Below, piece after piece: positions 1 through 8,401 of a stretch of DNA of 64,000 nucleotides (positions are counted from its first letter, which is position 1; every line of letters begins with the position of its first letter). The notes beneath the pieces were generated by a model that ran no database searches, was not told where the DNA came from, and saw only the letters and a list, made by a program, of their open reading frames with translations. Source of the DNA: Catalimonadaceae bacterium JC749 (GTDB lineage: Bacteria > Bacteroidota > Bacteroidia > Cytophagales > Cyclobacteriaceae). The translations under genes were made by a program, and so were the position numbers. The stretch is taken from NCBI GenBank assembly GCA_021730635.1, contig JAJNNC010000011.1, positions 1 to 64,000 on the forward strand. The letters are read 5' to 3'.

Positions 1-2060
1 TCATCATAGGCAGAAGCAGACAGTGCATCCAGATCTCCATCATGGTCTAAGTCTGCTGCATAGACAGAACTAGCCCCTCTAGCCTTGGTAGTAATAACAA
101 GTGGTTCACTAAAGTTACCACTGCCATCATTTTCATACCAAGCTATGTTGTTTAAAAAGCCGGCAGCAGAAAGCACATCCAGGTCTCCATCTTGATCTAT
201 GTCTGCTGCATAAACAGACCAGGCATTATTAGCGGCAGTAGTAATGACTTGTTGATCTCCAAAGCTGCCATCCCCTTCGTTTTCATACCAAGCGATTTTG
301 AAATCATAAGTAGAAGCAGAGAGCACATCCAGATCTCCATCATGGTCTAAGTCTGCCGCATACACTGAACTGGCACCATATGCCTGACCAAAAATAACCT
401 GTTGACCACCGAACTTGCCATTACCCTGATTTTCATACCAGGCTATTTTGCTATCATTGGAAGCAGAGAGCACATCCATATCCCCATCCAGATCCAAATC
501 CGCTGCATAGACTGATTGTGCTACATTAGCTTCTGTAGTAATCAGGTGCTGAACACCAAAGTTACCATTCCCTTCGTTTTCATACCAAGCAATTTTATCA
601 TCATAGGCAGAAGCAGAGAGCACATCCAGATCTCCATCATGGTCTAAGTCTGCTGCATAGACAGAACTAGCACTGTAAGCCTGAGTAGTAATCACTTGTT
701 GCTCACCGAAGTTTCCACTGCCATCATTCTTATACCAGGCTATTTTATCATCATAGGCAGAAGCAGAGAGCACATCCAGATCTCCATCATGGTCTAAGTC
801 TGCTGCATAGACATCTTGGGCACCATCTGCCTCTGTTGTAATCATTTGTTGAGGTTCAAAGCTGTCATTGCCTACATTTTCATACCAGGCTATTTTGTCA
901 TCAAAGTAAGAAGCAGAGAGTACATCCAGATCTCCATCTTGGTCTAAGTCGGCTGCATAGACAGAACTAGCACCATCAGTCTCAGGAGTGATAACTTTCT
1001 GAATACCAAAATTGCCACCTCCTTCATTCTCATACCAGGCTATTTTGTTTCCATAGCCGGTAGAAGCCGACATCACATCTATATCTCCATCTTGGTCTAA
1101 GTCTGTAGCATAGACTGAATAAGTGCCATCGGCAGCAGCAGTAATCACTTGTTGATCACTGAAATTACCGCTTCCATCATTTTCATACCAAACTATGTCC
1201 GCTTCATAAGATGAAGTAGAAATCACGTCTATGTCTCCATCCTGATCTAAATCTGCCGCAAAGACTGATCGACCACTAGACTGAGTTGTTATCGCTTGTT
1301 GATCACTGAAATTACCACTGCCATCATTTTCATACCAAGCGACTTTGACATCTCCATCTGAAACTGAAAGCACATCTATGTCGCCATCTTGGTCTAAATC
1401 GGCTGCATAGACTGATCGGGTAAATCTAGCCTCAGTTGAAATGATTTGCTGATCACTAAAATTACCATTCCCTTGATTTTCATACCACGCTACTTTGCTG
1501 TTAAAGTAAAAGCCAGAAGCGGAGAGCACATCCATATCCCCATCGTTGTCTAAATCACTAGCATAGACTGAATACGCGCCTTCAGCTGCAGTAGTAATCA
1601 CTTGTTGCTCACCGAAGTTTCCACTGCCATCATTCTCATACCAGGCTATTTTGCCTTCATTGTAAAAACCAGAGGCTGAGAGTACATCCATATCCCCATC
1701 GTTGTCCAAATCGGCTGCATAGACTGATCGGGCAGCATCTGCCTCTATACTAATAACTAATTGGTCACTGAAATTACCATTGCCATCATTCTTATACCAG
1801 GCAATCTTATCATCATAGGCAGAAGCCGACAGCACATCCAGGTCTCCATCTTGATCTAAATCGGATGCATACACTGAAGTGGCACCATCTGCCTCTGTTG
1901 TGATGACTTGTTGGGAAGTAAAGGTAAAGTTACCACTGCCATCATTTTCATACCAAGAGATATTGCTATCATTATCAATGGTGTAAGAAGAAGAAGCGGA
2001 GAGCATATCCATATCTCCATCCCCATCTAAGTCTGCTGCATAAACAGCTTTGGCACCAAA
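1..2060 (-). repeat. Tandem ~150-bp coding repeats
   Basis: About 14 copies of a ~150-bp in-frame unit lie head to tail. The markers 'cataccaagc/cataccaggc' and 'tctgctgcata' recur at intervals of 147-165 bp from about 57 to 2040. Several units are almost identical over more than 60 bp. They code for the propeller repeats of the surrounding gene and are not a CRISPR or satellite element. Such arrays can gain or lose units by recombination and can collapse in short-read assemblies. Confidence 0.85.
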
Positions 2061-2171
2061 AGTTGTAGCGGAAAGTAGCCTCTGAGGACCAAAACCAGAG
2101 GGGGGTATCTCCTGTGCCTGTGCCCTTAAGGCAGCAGACAGACAGGCGACCAGTATGTATCTTCTTTTCAT
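1..2171 (-). CDS. VCBS/FG-GAP repeat protein, secreted, C-terminus outside window
   Basis: This partial gene reads without a stop from an ATG at 2171 to the left edge, giving about 723 residues. The N-terminus (MKRRYILVACLSAALRAQAQ) is a signal peptide. After it come about 14 tandem units of roughly 50 residues, each with a calcium-loop motif of the form AADLDxDGDxDVLSAS followed by IAWYENDGxGNF. These are VCBS/FG-GAP beta-propeller repeats, usual in secreted or cell-surface proteins that bind partners or ligands. In DNA the units recur every ~150 bp and many are nearly identical. The missing C-terminus may hold a type IX sorting domain, which cannot be checked here. No enzymatic domain is visible. 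The repeat class is certain; the function is unknown. Confidence 0.9.
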   Translation of the reverse strand, partial: MKRRYILVACLSAALRAQAQEIPPSGFGPQRLLSATTFGAKAVYAADLDGDGDMDMLSASSSYTIDNDSNISWYENDGSGNFTFTSQQVITTEADGATSVYASDLDQDGDLDVLSASAYDDKIAWYKNDGNGNFSDQLVISIEADAARSVYAADLDNDGDMDVLSASGFYNEGKIAWYENDGSGNFGEQQVITTAAEGAYSVYASDLDNDGDMDVLSASGFYFNSKVAWYENQGNGNFSDQQIISTEARFTRSVYAADLDQDGDIDVLSVSDGDVKVAWYENDGSGNFSDQQAITTQSSGRSVFAADLDQDGDIDVISTSSYEADIVWYENDGSGNFSDQQVITAAADGTYSVYATDLDQDGDIDVMSASTGYGNKIAWYENEGGGNFGIQKVITPETDGASSVYAADLDQDGDLDVLSASYFDDKIAWYENVGNDSFEPQQMITTEADGAQDVYAADLDHDGDLDVLSASAYDDKIAWYKNDGSGNFGEQQVITTQAYSASSVYAADLDHDGDLDVLSASAYDDKIAWYENEGNGNFGVQHLITTEANVAQSVYAADLDLDGDMDVLSASNDSKIAWYENQGNGKFGGQQVIFGQAYGASSVYAADLDHDGDLDVLSASTYDFKIAWYENEGDGSFGDQQVITTAANNAWSVYAADIDQDGDLDVLSAAGFLNNIAWYENDGSGNFSEPLVITTKARGASSVYAADLDHDGDLDALSASAYD

Positions 2172-2502
2172 GGAGAGTGGGTATTAGGTGGTTGTTTAGT
2201 TTCACTTTTCCAGTGATCTTGGGTAACTGACTAGAAAAGCTATAGTGAAATAAGGCTGTTTTGGTAACTATTATGAAGCTAATGGCTGGGCAGCATAGCT
2301 ATTCACCCTCCCTTTCCTTCAAGAGAGCTTGCTACCATTGGGTAGAGAAAAGATAAGCAAAAATAGTGAATATATTATATGTTGATTATAGAAAAATTTT
2401 ACAAGGATTTATGAATTTTTAATTTGAAAAAAAGGAGGCCCTCCTTGAAACACCTACAGCTGTCAGCCTGTCACTTTGGTATGTATCCTAGGCCAGCTAT
2501 TT
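2172..2502. other. Intergenic, 331 bp
   Basis: The region lies between the start of the repeat protein and the end of the isochorismatase-like gene, both on the minus strand. It must hold the promoter of the repeat protein, but I could not find a convincing TAnnTTTG box. It is AT-rich around 2350-2440. No gene is seen. Confidence 0.5.
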
Positions 2503-3390
2503 TTACTGTTTGAAGCTAAACGCCGGTTCCCCGGTCAAATCCGTACTCGTAAAACTGGGGCACCAATATTTTTCTACATGTTCAATAACCAGCCGGGTGC
2601 CTTCATGATGGCTTACCTGCGGGTCCCGCTCAGGGTTGTACATGGTATCTGTCATGTCACGCATCAGCACTACATTTTTTCCCTGCTGTACCATTTGCCG
2701 GATACCAAAAGGGCGCCCCAGTACACACATATTCAGATGTACGCCTAATAGCACCACATGTTTGATTCCATGCTGCGCCAGCAGGTTGAAAGTCTCCTGT
2801 CCGTTATCGGTAAGGGCATCTTCGGGAGCCATGCCAATCGTAGCGATCTGCCGGGTCCAGGCATCGCGAATGTCACACTTTACGGCGCAATCGCATCCCA
2901 TATCCGAATCATCTATGGGTAAATCCTGCTCCCGGGTCTTGTCCGGCCAGCACCAGGTAGTGCCCCATCGCTCGGCAGTGGAAAGCGGCTTTGGAGTTTT
3001 GGCAAACTTTGCCAGCTGCGCTTTCTTGCGTTGCGGTGTACCCTCATAAAAAGAAGTCACGCTGCTGGGGGCATGGATGATCAATGAACCCTGCGCTCGT
3101 ACACTTTCAATGATTGTATTCATGGGGCCGGCTAATTCCTGTACTCTTGCAGCCGCTGATTTACACCAATGATCATCCCACATATCGCAGATGATAAAGG
3201 CCGTTTCCCGGGGCTCCCAAACTACTTTTTTCTCTTCCACCTTATAGGAACCATCGGCGGTTTTGGTTCGTGAGCGCAAATTCAGATGATACTTCTCATC
3301 TTCCTTACCGGTGAGCCAGCCGGCGTTATGCATTCCCATACCGGCCAGCATGATCACCGTCAGTCCCAGCCAAAGTTGCCATAAGTTCAT
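2503..3390 (-). CDS. Secreted isochorismatase-fold cysteine hydrolase
   Basis: A 295-residue protein of the isochorismatase/nicotinamidase fold. The start at 3390 is preferred over an in-frame ATG at 3441 because it places a hydrophobic signal segment (MNLWQLWLGLTVIMLAGMG) at the N-terminus. The family uses a Cys-Asp-Lys triad. The Asp is visible in AFIICDMWDD (D69) and the nucleophile Cys in GVHLNMCVLGRPFGIR (C222). The NMCVLGRPF signature is typical of a secreted subgroup whose substrate is unknown; the fold normally hydrolyses amides or vinyl ethers of small molecules. A cluster of extra cysteines lies around residues 166-172. The gene stands alone, and the Nudix pseudogene ends 88 bp upstream. 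Fold assignment is firm; substrate is not. Confidence 0.85.
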   Translation of the reverse strand: MNLWQLWLGLTVIMLAGMGMHNAGWLTGKEDEKYHLNLRSRTKTADGSYKVEEKKVVWEPRETAFIICDMWDDHWCKSAAARVQELAGPMNTIIESVRAQGSLIIHAPSSVTSFYEGTPQRKKAQLAKFAKTPKPLSTAERWGTTWCWPDKTREQDLPIDDSDMGCDCAVKCDIRDAWTRQIATIGMAPEDALTDNGQETFNLLAQHGIKHVVLLGVHLNMCVLGRPFGIRQMVQQGKNVVLMRDMTDTMYNPERDPQVSHHEGTRLVIEHVEKYWCPSFTSTDLTGEPAFSFKQ

Positions 3391-3478
3391 AGTCTTATTG
3401 TTTTGTTGCTGTATTAAATGTAGTGGTTTGTTAGCTATCAAACTAATGGAATGAGAGGTAGTAATGCTATTCTGCTAT

Positions 3479-4203
3479 TTACTTTTTGAACCGGTATAAA
3501 TAGGGAGCCTTATTGGCCGCACCCGTATATTTCTTCTCCAGCCTCTCCAAGACGTGGAGGTCTAATATTTTTTTCTGAAAATTATTTCTGGGAAAGGGCG
3601 TATCATAAACCGTCTCATAAAGTTGCTGAAGTTCTTTCATCTTAAACATTTTAGGCAGAAGGTTGAACCACATCAGTTTGTGGTCAAAATTGACCCGTAA
3701 CATTTCCAGTGCAGTTCTTACCTGTTCATTGTGGTCCATGATCATGTCGGGCAGATCATAGATGTTGTACTAATCAATGGCCTCATCTATTTCAATTTTC
3801 CTGGGCACTACTTTGTTAATATCTACCAATGCATAATAACCAATGGAAATAAACCTGCGTGTAAACCACTCATACTCTTCCTTCATCAATCTTTCCTCAG
3901 GCAATTTTTCTACATTCAGTGCGATCAAACGTTCCATAAACTCAACACTGGTTCTTTTTGTATCGCCAAAAACACGGTATTGCTCCAGAAAAATATCCTT
4001 AATAACCGTTCTTTCCTCAAGAATTCTGCGGGCAGCCTGGTCAATATCTTCCTGTTGAAAGACAAACCACTCGGCAAAGCCCAGCAGTCGCCTTTGAAAT
4101 TAAGTTTAGGAACCAACACTTTAAGTTGCCTTTCTTTATAGCCGAATATGACGCAGTCAATAGAAAGCTGTTGAATAAAATTTTGTTGGCTGAGTGCCTT
4201 CAT
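3479..4203 (-). pseudogene. Broken NrtR/AraR-type Nudix transcriptional regulator
   Basis: Reading the minus strand from the ATG at 4203 gives the Nudix-like N-terminus of an NrtR-family regulator (SIDCVIFGY, LKVLVPKL, WALPSG). The frame breaks near 4064-4066: restoring one base in the aaa run there gives GFVFQQEDIDQAARRIL and continues through a Nudix helix and FGDTKR to EAID. A TAG at 3770-3772 then interrupts ...EAID*YNIYDLPD..., where a Trp codon would be expected. After it the winged-helix C-terminus runs to 3479 (ALEMLRVNF...FPRNNFQKKIL). Total length would be about 241 residues, as usual for the family. Members in Bacteroidota such as AraR regulate sugar catabolism. Two independent lesions imply a real pseudogene, unless the bases are sequencing errors. 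Confidence 0.8.
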
Positions 4204-4496
4204 ATTGTATCGTTATAAAAGTAGAGCGTAAAGAAATCAAAAAGCCAAACCTGATCTTTGATACACTGATCGTGCCTTACACGGGAATCTCTCTCAACAG
4301 ACAGATCCAACCCATACGGACCCCGGAGAGAATAATCTTTAAAACTTAGGTAGATGCACCTGATCTGACTTCTTTTATGATTAAATTGATCCCAAAGGTT
4401 GGGTAGGGGAGGTTTGTACTTATAGATGAAACATTGCCTCAAAACCTTTCAAAAACCCCGGAGACGTTATAGAGAACGAATATAAAAACGAATAAC

Positions 4497-5249
4497 ATGA
4501 ACCGATTTGAAGACCAAGTGGCAGTAATCTCAGGCGGTGCCGATGGATTGGGAAAAGGTATTGCCGAACGGATTGCACTCGAAGGTGGCAGGGTCGCTTT
4601 GTTTGATGTGAACCCGCATACCCTTGATCAGACTGTCAATGAATTTAAAAACAGAGGTTTTAAAGCAACCGCTTATGTAGTGGATGTTTCCTCAGAGGAA
4701 ATGGTCAGCCAAAGTTTTCAGCAGGTAGAAGCAAGCTATGGTAAAATTGATATCATGGTCAATGCTGCTGGCATTGTAGGGCCGACAAACATCAAAATTA
4801 CCGAATACCCTACAGATGCTTTTGACAAAATCTATTCCATCAATTTAAGAGGTTCCTTTTTGATGACAAAGTATGCCATCAAAGCCATGGAAAAGGCAAA
4901 TTACGGCCGTATCTTACTGATTGCTTCCATTGCCGGCAAAGAGGGCAATCCGGGGATGGTCGGCTATTCTGCGACCAAGTCAGGAGTCATTGGTCTGGTA
5001 AAAGGCATAGGAAAGGAGTATGCAGAAACGGGTATTACCCTCAATGGACTTGCGCCAGCAGTCATCAAAACGGCTATGAATGAAAAAACATCTCCTGAGC
5101 AGCTGGCTTATATGACAGCCAAAATTCCTATGAAGCGACTGGGAACAGTAGAAGAAGTAGCAGCGATCAGTACATGGATTGTTTCAAAAGAATGTAGTTT
5201 TTCAACAGGATTTGTCTTTGATATTTCTGGGGGAAGGGCTACTTATTGA
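4497..5249 (+). CDS. SDR family oxidoreductase
   Basis: A 250-residue classical short-chain dehydrogenase/reductase that oxidises or reduces a hydroxyl/keto group with NAD(P) in the cytosol. The Rossmann nucleotide motif GGADGLG sits at residues 13-19, the NNAG-like motif appears as VNAAG at 88-92, and the catalytic set is Ser144, Tyr157 and Lys161 (YSATK). An Asp after the second strand (FDVNP, D37) favours NAD over NADP. The next SDR gene follows after 54 bp, so the two probably form an operon. The broken Nudix regulator is divergent, about 290 bp upstream, and may once have controlled the pair. Substrate unknown; a sugar or sugar acid is a guess from the lost regulator type. Confidence 0.88.
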   Translation: MNRFEDQVAVISGGADGLGKGIAERIALEGGRVALFDVNPHTLDQTVNEFKNRGFKATAYVVDVSSEEMVSQSFQQVEASYGKIDIMVNAAGIVGPTNIKITEYPTDAFDKIYSINLRGSFLMTKYAIKAMEKANYGRILLIASIAGKEGNPGMVGYSATKSGVIGLVKGIGKEYAETGITLNGLAPAVIKTAMNEKTSPEQLAYMTAKIPMKRLGTVEEVAAISTWIVSKECSFSTGFVFDISGGRATY

Positions 5250-5303
5250 TAAAAAAAAGGTACTGTAAATCATATTGGATCTACTTTGTAAGATAATCTT
5301 GCC

Positions 5304-6056
5304 ATGAGCAAAAAAGTAATTGTCATCGGTGGTTCCTCGGGCATCGGAAAAGCCATTGCAGAGCGGTTTGCCAAAGAAGGCTATCGCGTGATGATCGGTT
5401 CACAGGATTTAGAGGCAACGCAAAAGGTGGTGAGCAGTTTGGCGGGTGAAGGCCATGTAGCCATCCAAATGGATGTCACTTCAGACGAACAAATAGAGCG
5501 CTTCAAACAACAGGCAGAAGAAAAGTTTACCGGTTTTCATGCGCTCATCAACAGCGTCGGTATCTCTAGAGCTAACCCTGTAGTGGACTCTGATTTTGCA
5601 GAATGGGACCATTCTTTGCAAGTCATGCTCTATGGTGCAGTAAAAGTTTGCCGGGCTTTGCTTCCCCTCATGGAAGATGGAGGCAGAATCATCCACATTA
5701 CCTCTATTCATTATGAACGGGTGGTCAAAGGCAGTTCTGCTTATGGTATGGCCAAAGCTGCTATCACACAATTTACAAGATCACTTGCCCTTGAACTGGC
5801 ACCCAGAAATATCCTGGCGAATGCGATTGCTCCAGGCTTTGTGGATACACCGATGTCTGTAAAGGCTGATGGAAAAAATGAACTGGAGAGTGAATGGTTC
5901 AAAGACAATTACATCAGATATGATCACTTGCCACTCAAACGAGCCGCCAGGGCCGAGGAAATAGCCGGTGTTGCCTGGTTTTTAGCGGGTCCGGATGCAT
6001 CTTACATAACCGGTACTGTTCTCACGGTAGACGGAGGATTAACAATTACATTTTAA
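5304..6056 (+). CDS. SDR family oxidoreductase
   Basis: A second 250-residue short-chain dehydrogenase, only moderately similar to its neighbour. The cofactor motif GGSSGIG lies at 9-15, and the NNAG motif is replaced by NSVG at 83-86. Catalytic Ser134, Tyr147 and Lys151 (YGMAK) are present, and the C-terminus (TGTVLTVDGGLTITF) is that of a classical SDR. It probably shares a transcript with the gene 54 bp upstream and may act on the product or the opposite stereocentre of the same substrate (inference). Cytosolic, with no signal peptide. No terminator with a T-run follows; the next gene begins 242 bp on, behind its own operator cluster. Confidence 0.88.
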   Translation: MSKKVIVIGGSSGIGKAIAERFAKEGYRVMIGSQDLEATQKVVSSLAGEGHVAIQMDVTSDEQIERFKQQAEEKFTGFHALINSVGISRANPVVDSDFAEWDHSLQVMLYGAVKVCRALLPLMEDGGRIIHITSIHYERVVKGSSAYGMAKAAITQFTRSLALELAPRNILANAIAPGFVDTPMSVKADGKNELESEWFKDNYIRYDHLPLKRAARAEEIAGVAWFLAGPDASYITGTVLTVDGGLTITF

Positions 6057-6211
6057 TAGTAGTCATTTTGAAGCGCTATCAATAGTTGTTTGGCGAATGC
6101 CTCAGCCCCTTTTACCTTCATGAATAAATGGCAATGATGCGACTTACCCCGCCGCTGATTCTACGCCAAAGCGTATCAAAACAAGCTTGCTGAAAGGTAT
6201 AAATCGGATAA

Positions 6212-6267
6212 AACTGAACTTTCAGTTATGTAACTGAAAAATAAGTTGTAAAACTGAAAAATAAGTT
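6212..6267 (+). promoter_or_regulatory. Triple dyad operator, probable BlaI-type site
   Basis: Three copies of AACT-N8-AGTT lie at 6212-6227, 6232-6247 and 6252-6267, exactly 20 bp apart. The first is a perfect inverted repeat (AACTGAA-CT-TTCAGTT); the other two share AACTGAAAAATAAGTT. The array ends 31 bp before the M56 protease start and overlaps a plausible promoter. BlaI/MecI-family repressors bind short dyads next to their own blaR1-blaI operons, so this is the likely autoregulatory site of the BlaI-like protein encoded at 7816. The spacing would place dimers on one face of the helix. Confidence 0.65.
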
Positions 6268-6276
6268 TTACCTTGC
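6245..6276 (+). promoter_or_regulatory. Putative promoter of the M56/BlaI operon
   Basis: A GTTG element at 6245-6248 is followed after 20 bp by TACCTTGC at 6269-6276, close to the Bacteroidota -33/-7 pattern (TTG, TAnnTTTG). The two distal operator dyads cover the -33 element and the spacer, which fits repression by occlusion. The start of transcription would be near 6283. Confidence 0.4.
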
Positions 6277-6298
6277 CTTAACTTTTAATGTTTCGCTC

Positions 6299-7798
6299 AT
6301 GACAAATCAACTGTTCTTTTACCTGCTGGAATCAGGCTTATGCCTGGCGGCCTTTTCTCTGGTTTATCGAGTAGTACTGAGCAGGTCTACTCACTTTTTC
6401 TGGATGCGCTTCTATCTCATGGCTAGCCTGGGGCTTAGTTGTGTATTACCCCTTATCCCTGAGCCGGCACTTTGGTATAGTCCCTGGTTTACTACACCGG
6501 TCGCCGTATCTTTTCCCGCTGCGTTTACCTTGGATACCAGCCTGTGGTTTGCCCAGGGTGCCTCTTCCTCTGCGGCTCACACTGGCCAGCCCCTGGGTAT
6601 ATTTACACTACTGTCTTACTGCCTACTGCTGATATACCTGAGCGGGTTGCTCTACAGGGCTTATTGGCTGGCCATGAATTTACGAAAGATACGGCAGTTG
6701 ATTAAGAGGAACCCAAAAGAAAGAACAGCGGATCATTGGATCGTGAATCTGTCAGAGAACGTACCGGTCTTCTCCTTCTTAAACTACCTGTTTCTGAATC
6801 CAACAAGCAGGCAACTGCCTGCTTATGAGTTACAGCAGATCAAGCAGCACGAATTAGTACACATACAACAAAAGCATAGCTGGGATGTGCTTTTTTTTGA
6901 GCTGGCAGCCCTGCTGTTCTGGTTTCATCCCTTACTGGCTTATCTTAAGAACAGGTTGCGGGAAGTGCATGAATACTTGGCAGATGCTTCTGTGGCAGGG
7001 AAGGGTAAAAGACAGAAGGCTTATGCTCATTTGTTACTCAGGTTAGCTACAGAAAGCAAAACGGTACCACTGGCAGCCCCCTTTTCAGACAAACAAATCA
7101 GCCGCAGAATTCTCATGCTATACAGGTCACGCTCCATCAGAGTAGAGAAACTATTGTTTACGCTCATCCTTCCGGTGGCGGCTTGTCTGCTGCTGCTTTT
7201 CGCCTGTATGGATGGTGATTCGCAACAGCCATCGCCCACTCAGCAAGCGGATACTGACAAGAGGAGCAGCCAGGTAGCACCCAGCCATACGGAGGTCATA
7301 GGGAAGATCAGTTGGCAGGGTAATACGCTTTATGAGGACCAGTTGCTGAATGAAGTGTTGAATTTGAAGCCTGGCGATGTCTACAATAAAGAGATGTTAA
7401 ACAAGCACTTATCGTACAATCCGGAAGGGAAGGATATTGCTTCTCTCTACATGGATCAGGGGTATCTATTCTTTAGTATTGACATAGAAGAAAAACCTGC
7501 CGGAGCAGGAAGGGTAGACCTGTTGATAAAAGTCTATGAAGGTCAGAAGGTAAGGCTGGGCAGGATCATCATCAAGGGAAATGGAGAAGTTGCCGAAGAG
7601 AAAATTCTTGAACAGATAGCGATGCAACCGGGAGAGTTTTTTAACCGTTCCCAACTGATCAAAGCACAGCAGGCTGTTGCAGCGATGGGTTATTTTGAAC
7701 CCCAGCAGGTCAGCATTAATCCTTTGCCTGATCCGGCAAAAGGAACTGTAGATATAGAATTTGTACTGACACCACTGACTGATCGTAATTTCCAATAA
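6299..7798 (+). CDS. M56 (BlaR1-like) membrane metalloprotease with POTRA-like repeats
   Basis: A 499-residue inner-membrane protein. Residues 1-300 are the M56/BlaR1 peptidase: hydrophobic segments at about 5-28, 38-52 and 102-125, the zinc motif HELVH at 184-188, a third-ligand region HEYLADA at 224-230, and a fourth membrane segment at 284-303. M56 proteins cleave a partner BlaI-type repressor when an external domain senses a signal. The external part here is not a penicillin-binding domain. Residues ~335-499 look like two POTRA modules as in BamA/Omp85 proteins (ISWQGNTLYEDQLLNE, VRLGRIIIKGNGEVAEEKILEQI, LKPGD and MQPGEFF). The BlaI-like gene follows after 17 bp. Signal unknown; envelope or outer-membrane assembly stress is an inference. 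Confidence 0.85.
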   Translation: MTNQLFFYLLESGLCLAAFSLVYRVVLSRSTHFFWMRFYLMASLGLSCVLPLIPEPALWYSPWFTTPVAVSFPAAFTLDTSLWFAQGASSSAAHTGQPLGIFTLLSYCLLLIYLSGLLYRAYWLAMNLRKIRQLIKRNPKERTADHWIVNLSENVPVFSFLNYLFLNPTSRQLPAYELQQIKQHELVHIQQKHSWDVLFFELAALLFWFHPLLAYLKNRLREVHEYLADASVAGKGKRQKAYAHLLLRLATESKTVPLAAPFSDKQISRRILMLYRSRSIRVEKLLFTLILPVAACLLLLFACMDGDSQQPSPTQQADTDKRSSQVAPSHTEVIGKISWQGNTLYEDQLLNEVLNLKPGDVYNKEMLNKHLSYNPEGKDIASLYMDQGYLFFSIDIEEKPAGAGRVDLLIKVYEGQKVRLGRIIIKGNGEVAEEKILEQIAMQPGEFFNRSQLIKAQQAVAAMGYFEPQQVSINPLPDPAKGTVDIEFVLTPLTDRNFQ

Positions 7799-7815
7799 TA
7801 AACTTAGGCCATACG

Positions 7816-8178
7816 ATGGAAGAACTTACCAAAGCCGAAGAGCGTGTGATGCAAATTTTCTGGAAGATGAAAAAAGCTTTTGTGAAGGATATCATTGAAG
7901 AAATACCCGATGAACCCAAACCTCCTTATAATACCATTTCTTCTGTGGTGCGTATTCTGGAAAAGAAGGGCTATCTGGGCTACAAAGCCTATGGTAAAAC
8001 CTATGAGTATTATCCTCTCATCAGCAAAGCAGCCTATAAGAAGATGTATCTGAAAAAACTACTGTCTGGTTATTTTGAAGATTCTCCCGCCTCTCTGATG
8101 TCCTTTCTGGTGAAAGAGGAAAAACTCAGTGAAGAGGAAATCGCCAAGCTGAAGGAGATCATTGAGAAATCATCCTGA
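7816..8178 (+). CDS. BlaI/MecI/CopY family transcriptional repressor
   Basis: A 120-residue winged-helix repressor. The N-terminal half has the family pattern (LTKAEERVMQIFWKMKKAFVKDI, then PPYNTISSVVRILEKKGYLGY as recognition helix and wing); the C-terminal half (YLKKLLSGYFEDSPASLMSFLV) is the dimerisation helix pair. Family members bind operators as dimers and are inactivated by proteolysis from the BlaR1/M56 partner. The partner is the gene 17 bp upstream, and the likely operators are the three dyads at 6212-6267. No beta-lactamase lies nearby, so the regulon is probably something other than antibiotic resistance. A structured region follows before the convergent hydrolase gene. Confidence 0.92.
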   Translation: MEELTKAEERVMQIFWKMKKAFVKDIIEEIPDEPKPPYNTISSVVRILEKKGYLGYKAYGKTYEYYPLISKAAYKKMYLKKLLSGYFEDSPASLMSFLVKEEKLSEEEIAKLKEIIEKSS

Positions 8179-8329
8179 AAGAATAGGACGCTCCCACAGG
8201 TTTCGGAAAATGATATCCATGAAGGTGAGCTAATAGCTGCCGCTGGCATGCTTGACTCCCTGATGTTGTGAAATAACGGGTAGTCATGACAAAAGCAAGG
8301 TCAGCGGAAGAGGCACTTGCGTTTTCTGT

Positions 8330-8399
8330 GAAGTCAAAAAGAAAGTAAAGTATATCCTTCATGCTCTCTTTTTGACTTCCAGGCTAAGCAAAGAGCCTG
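8330..8399. terminator. Hairpins between convergent genes
   Basis: A perfect 13-bp inverted repeat, GAAGTCAAAAAGA at 8330-8342 and TCTTTTTGACTTC at 8367-8379, has a 24-nt loop. Next to it lies a second hairpin, CAGGCT at 8380-8385 and AGCCTG at 8394-8399, followed by TTT on the plus strand. They lie between blaI (ending 8178) and the convergent hydrolase (ending 8402), as expected for a bidirectional terminator. Confidence 0.5.
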
Positions 8400-8401
8400 T
8401 T

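Noticed and set aside
1-2060. CRISPR-like or satellite array
   Set aside because: The repeats are ~150 bp, in frame, and encode VCBS calcium-loop units; there are no unique spacers.
4200-4442. 80-codon minus-strand reading before the SDR genes
   Set aside because: It has no protein-like pattern and overlaps the start of the Nudix pseudogene by a few bases.
8159-8362. 67-codon minus-strand reading between blaI and the alpha/beta hydrolase
   Set aside because: It overlaps the end of blaI and the inverted repeat of the terminator, and its composition is not protein-like.
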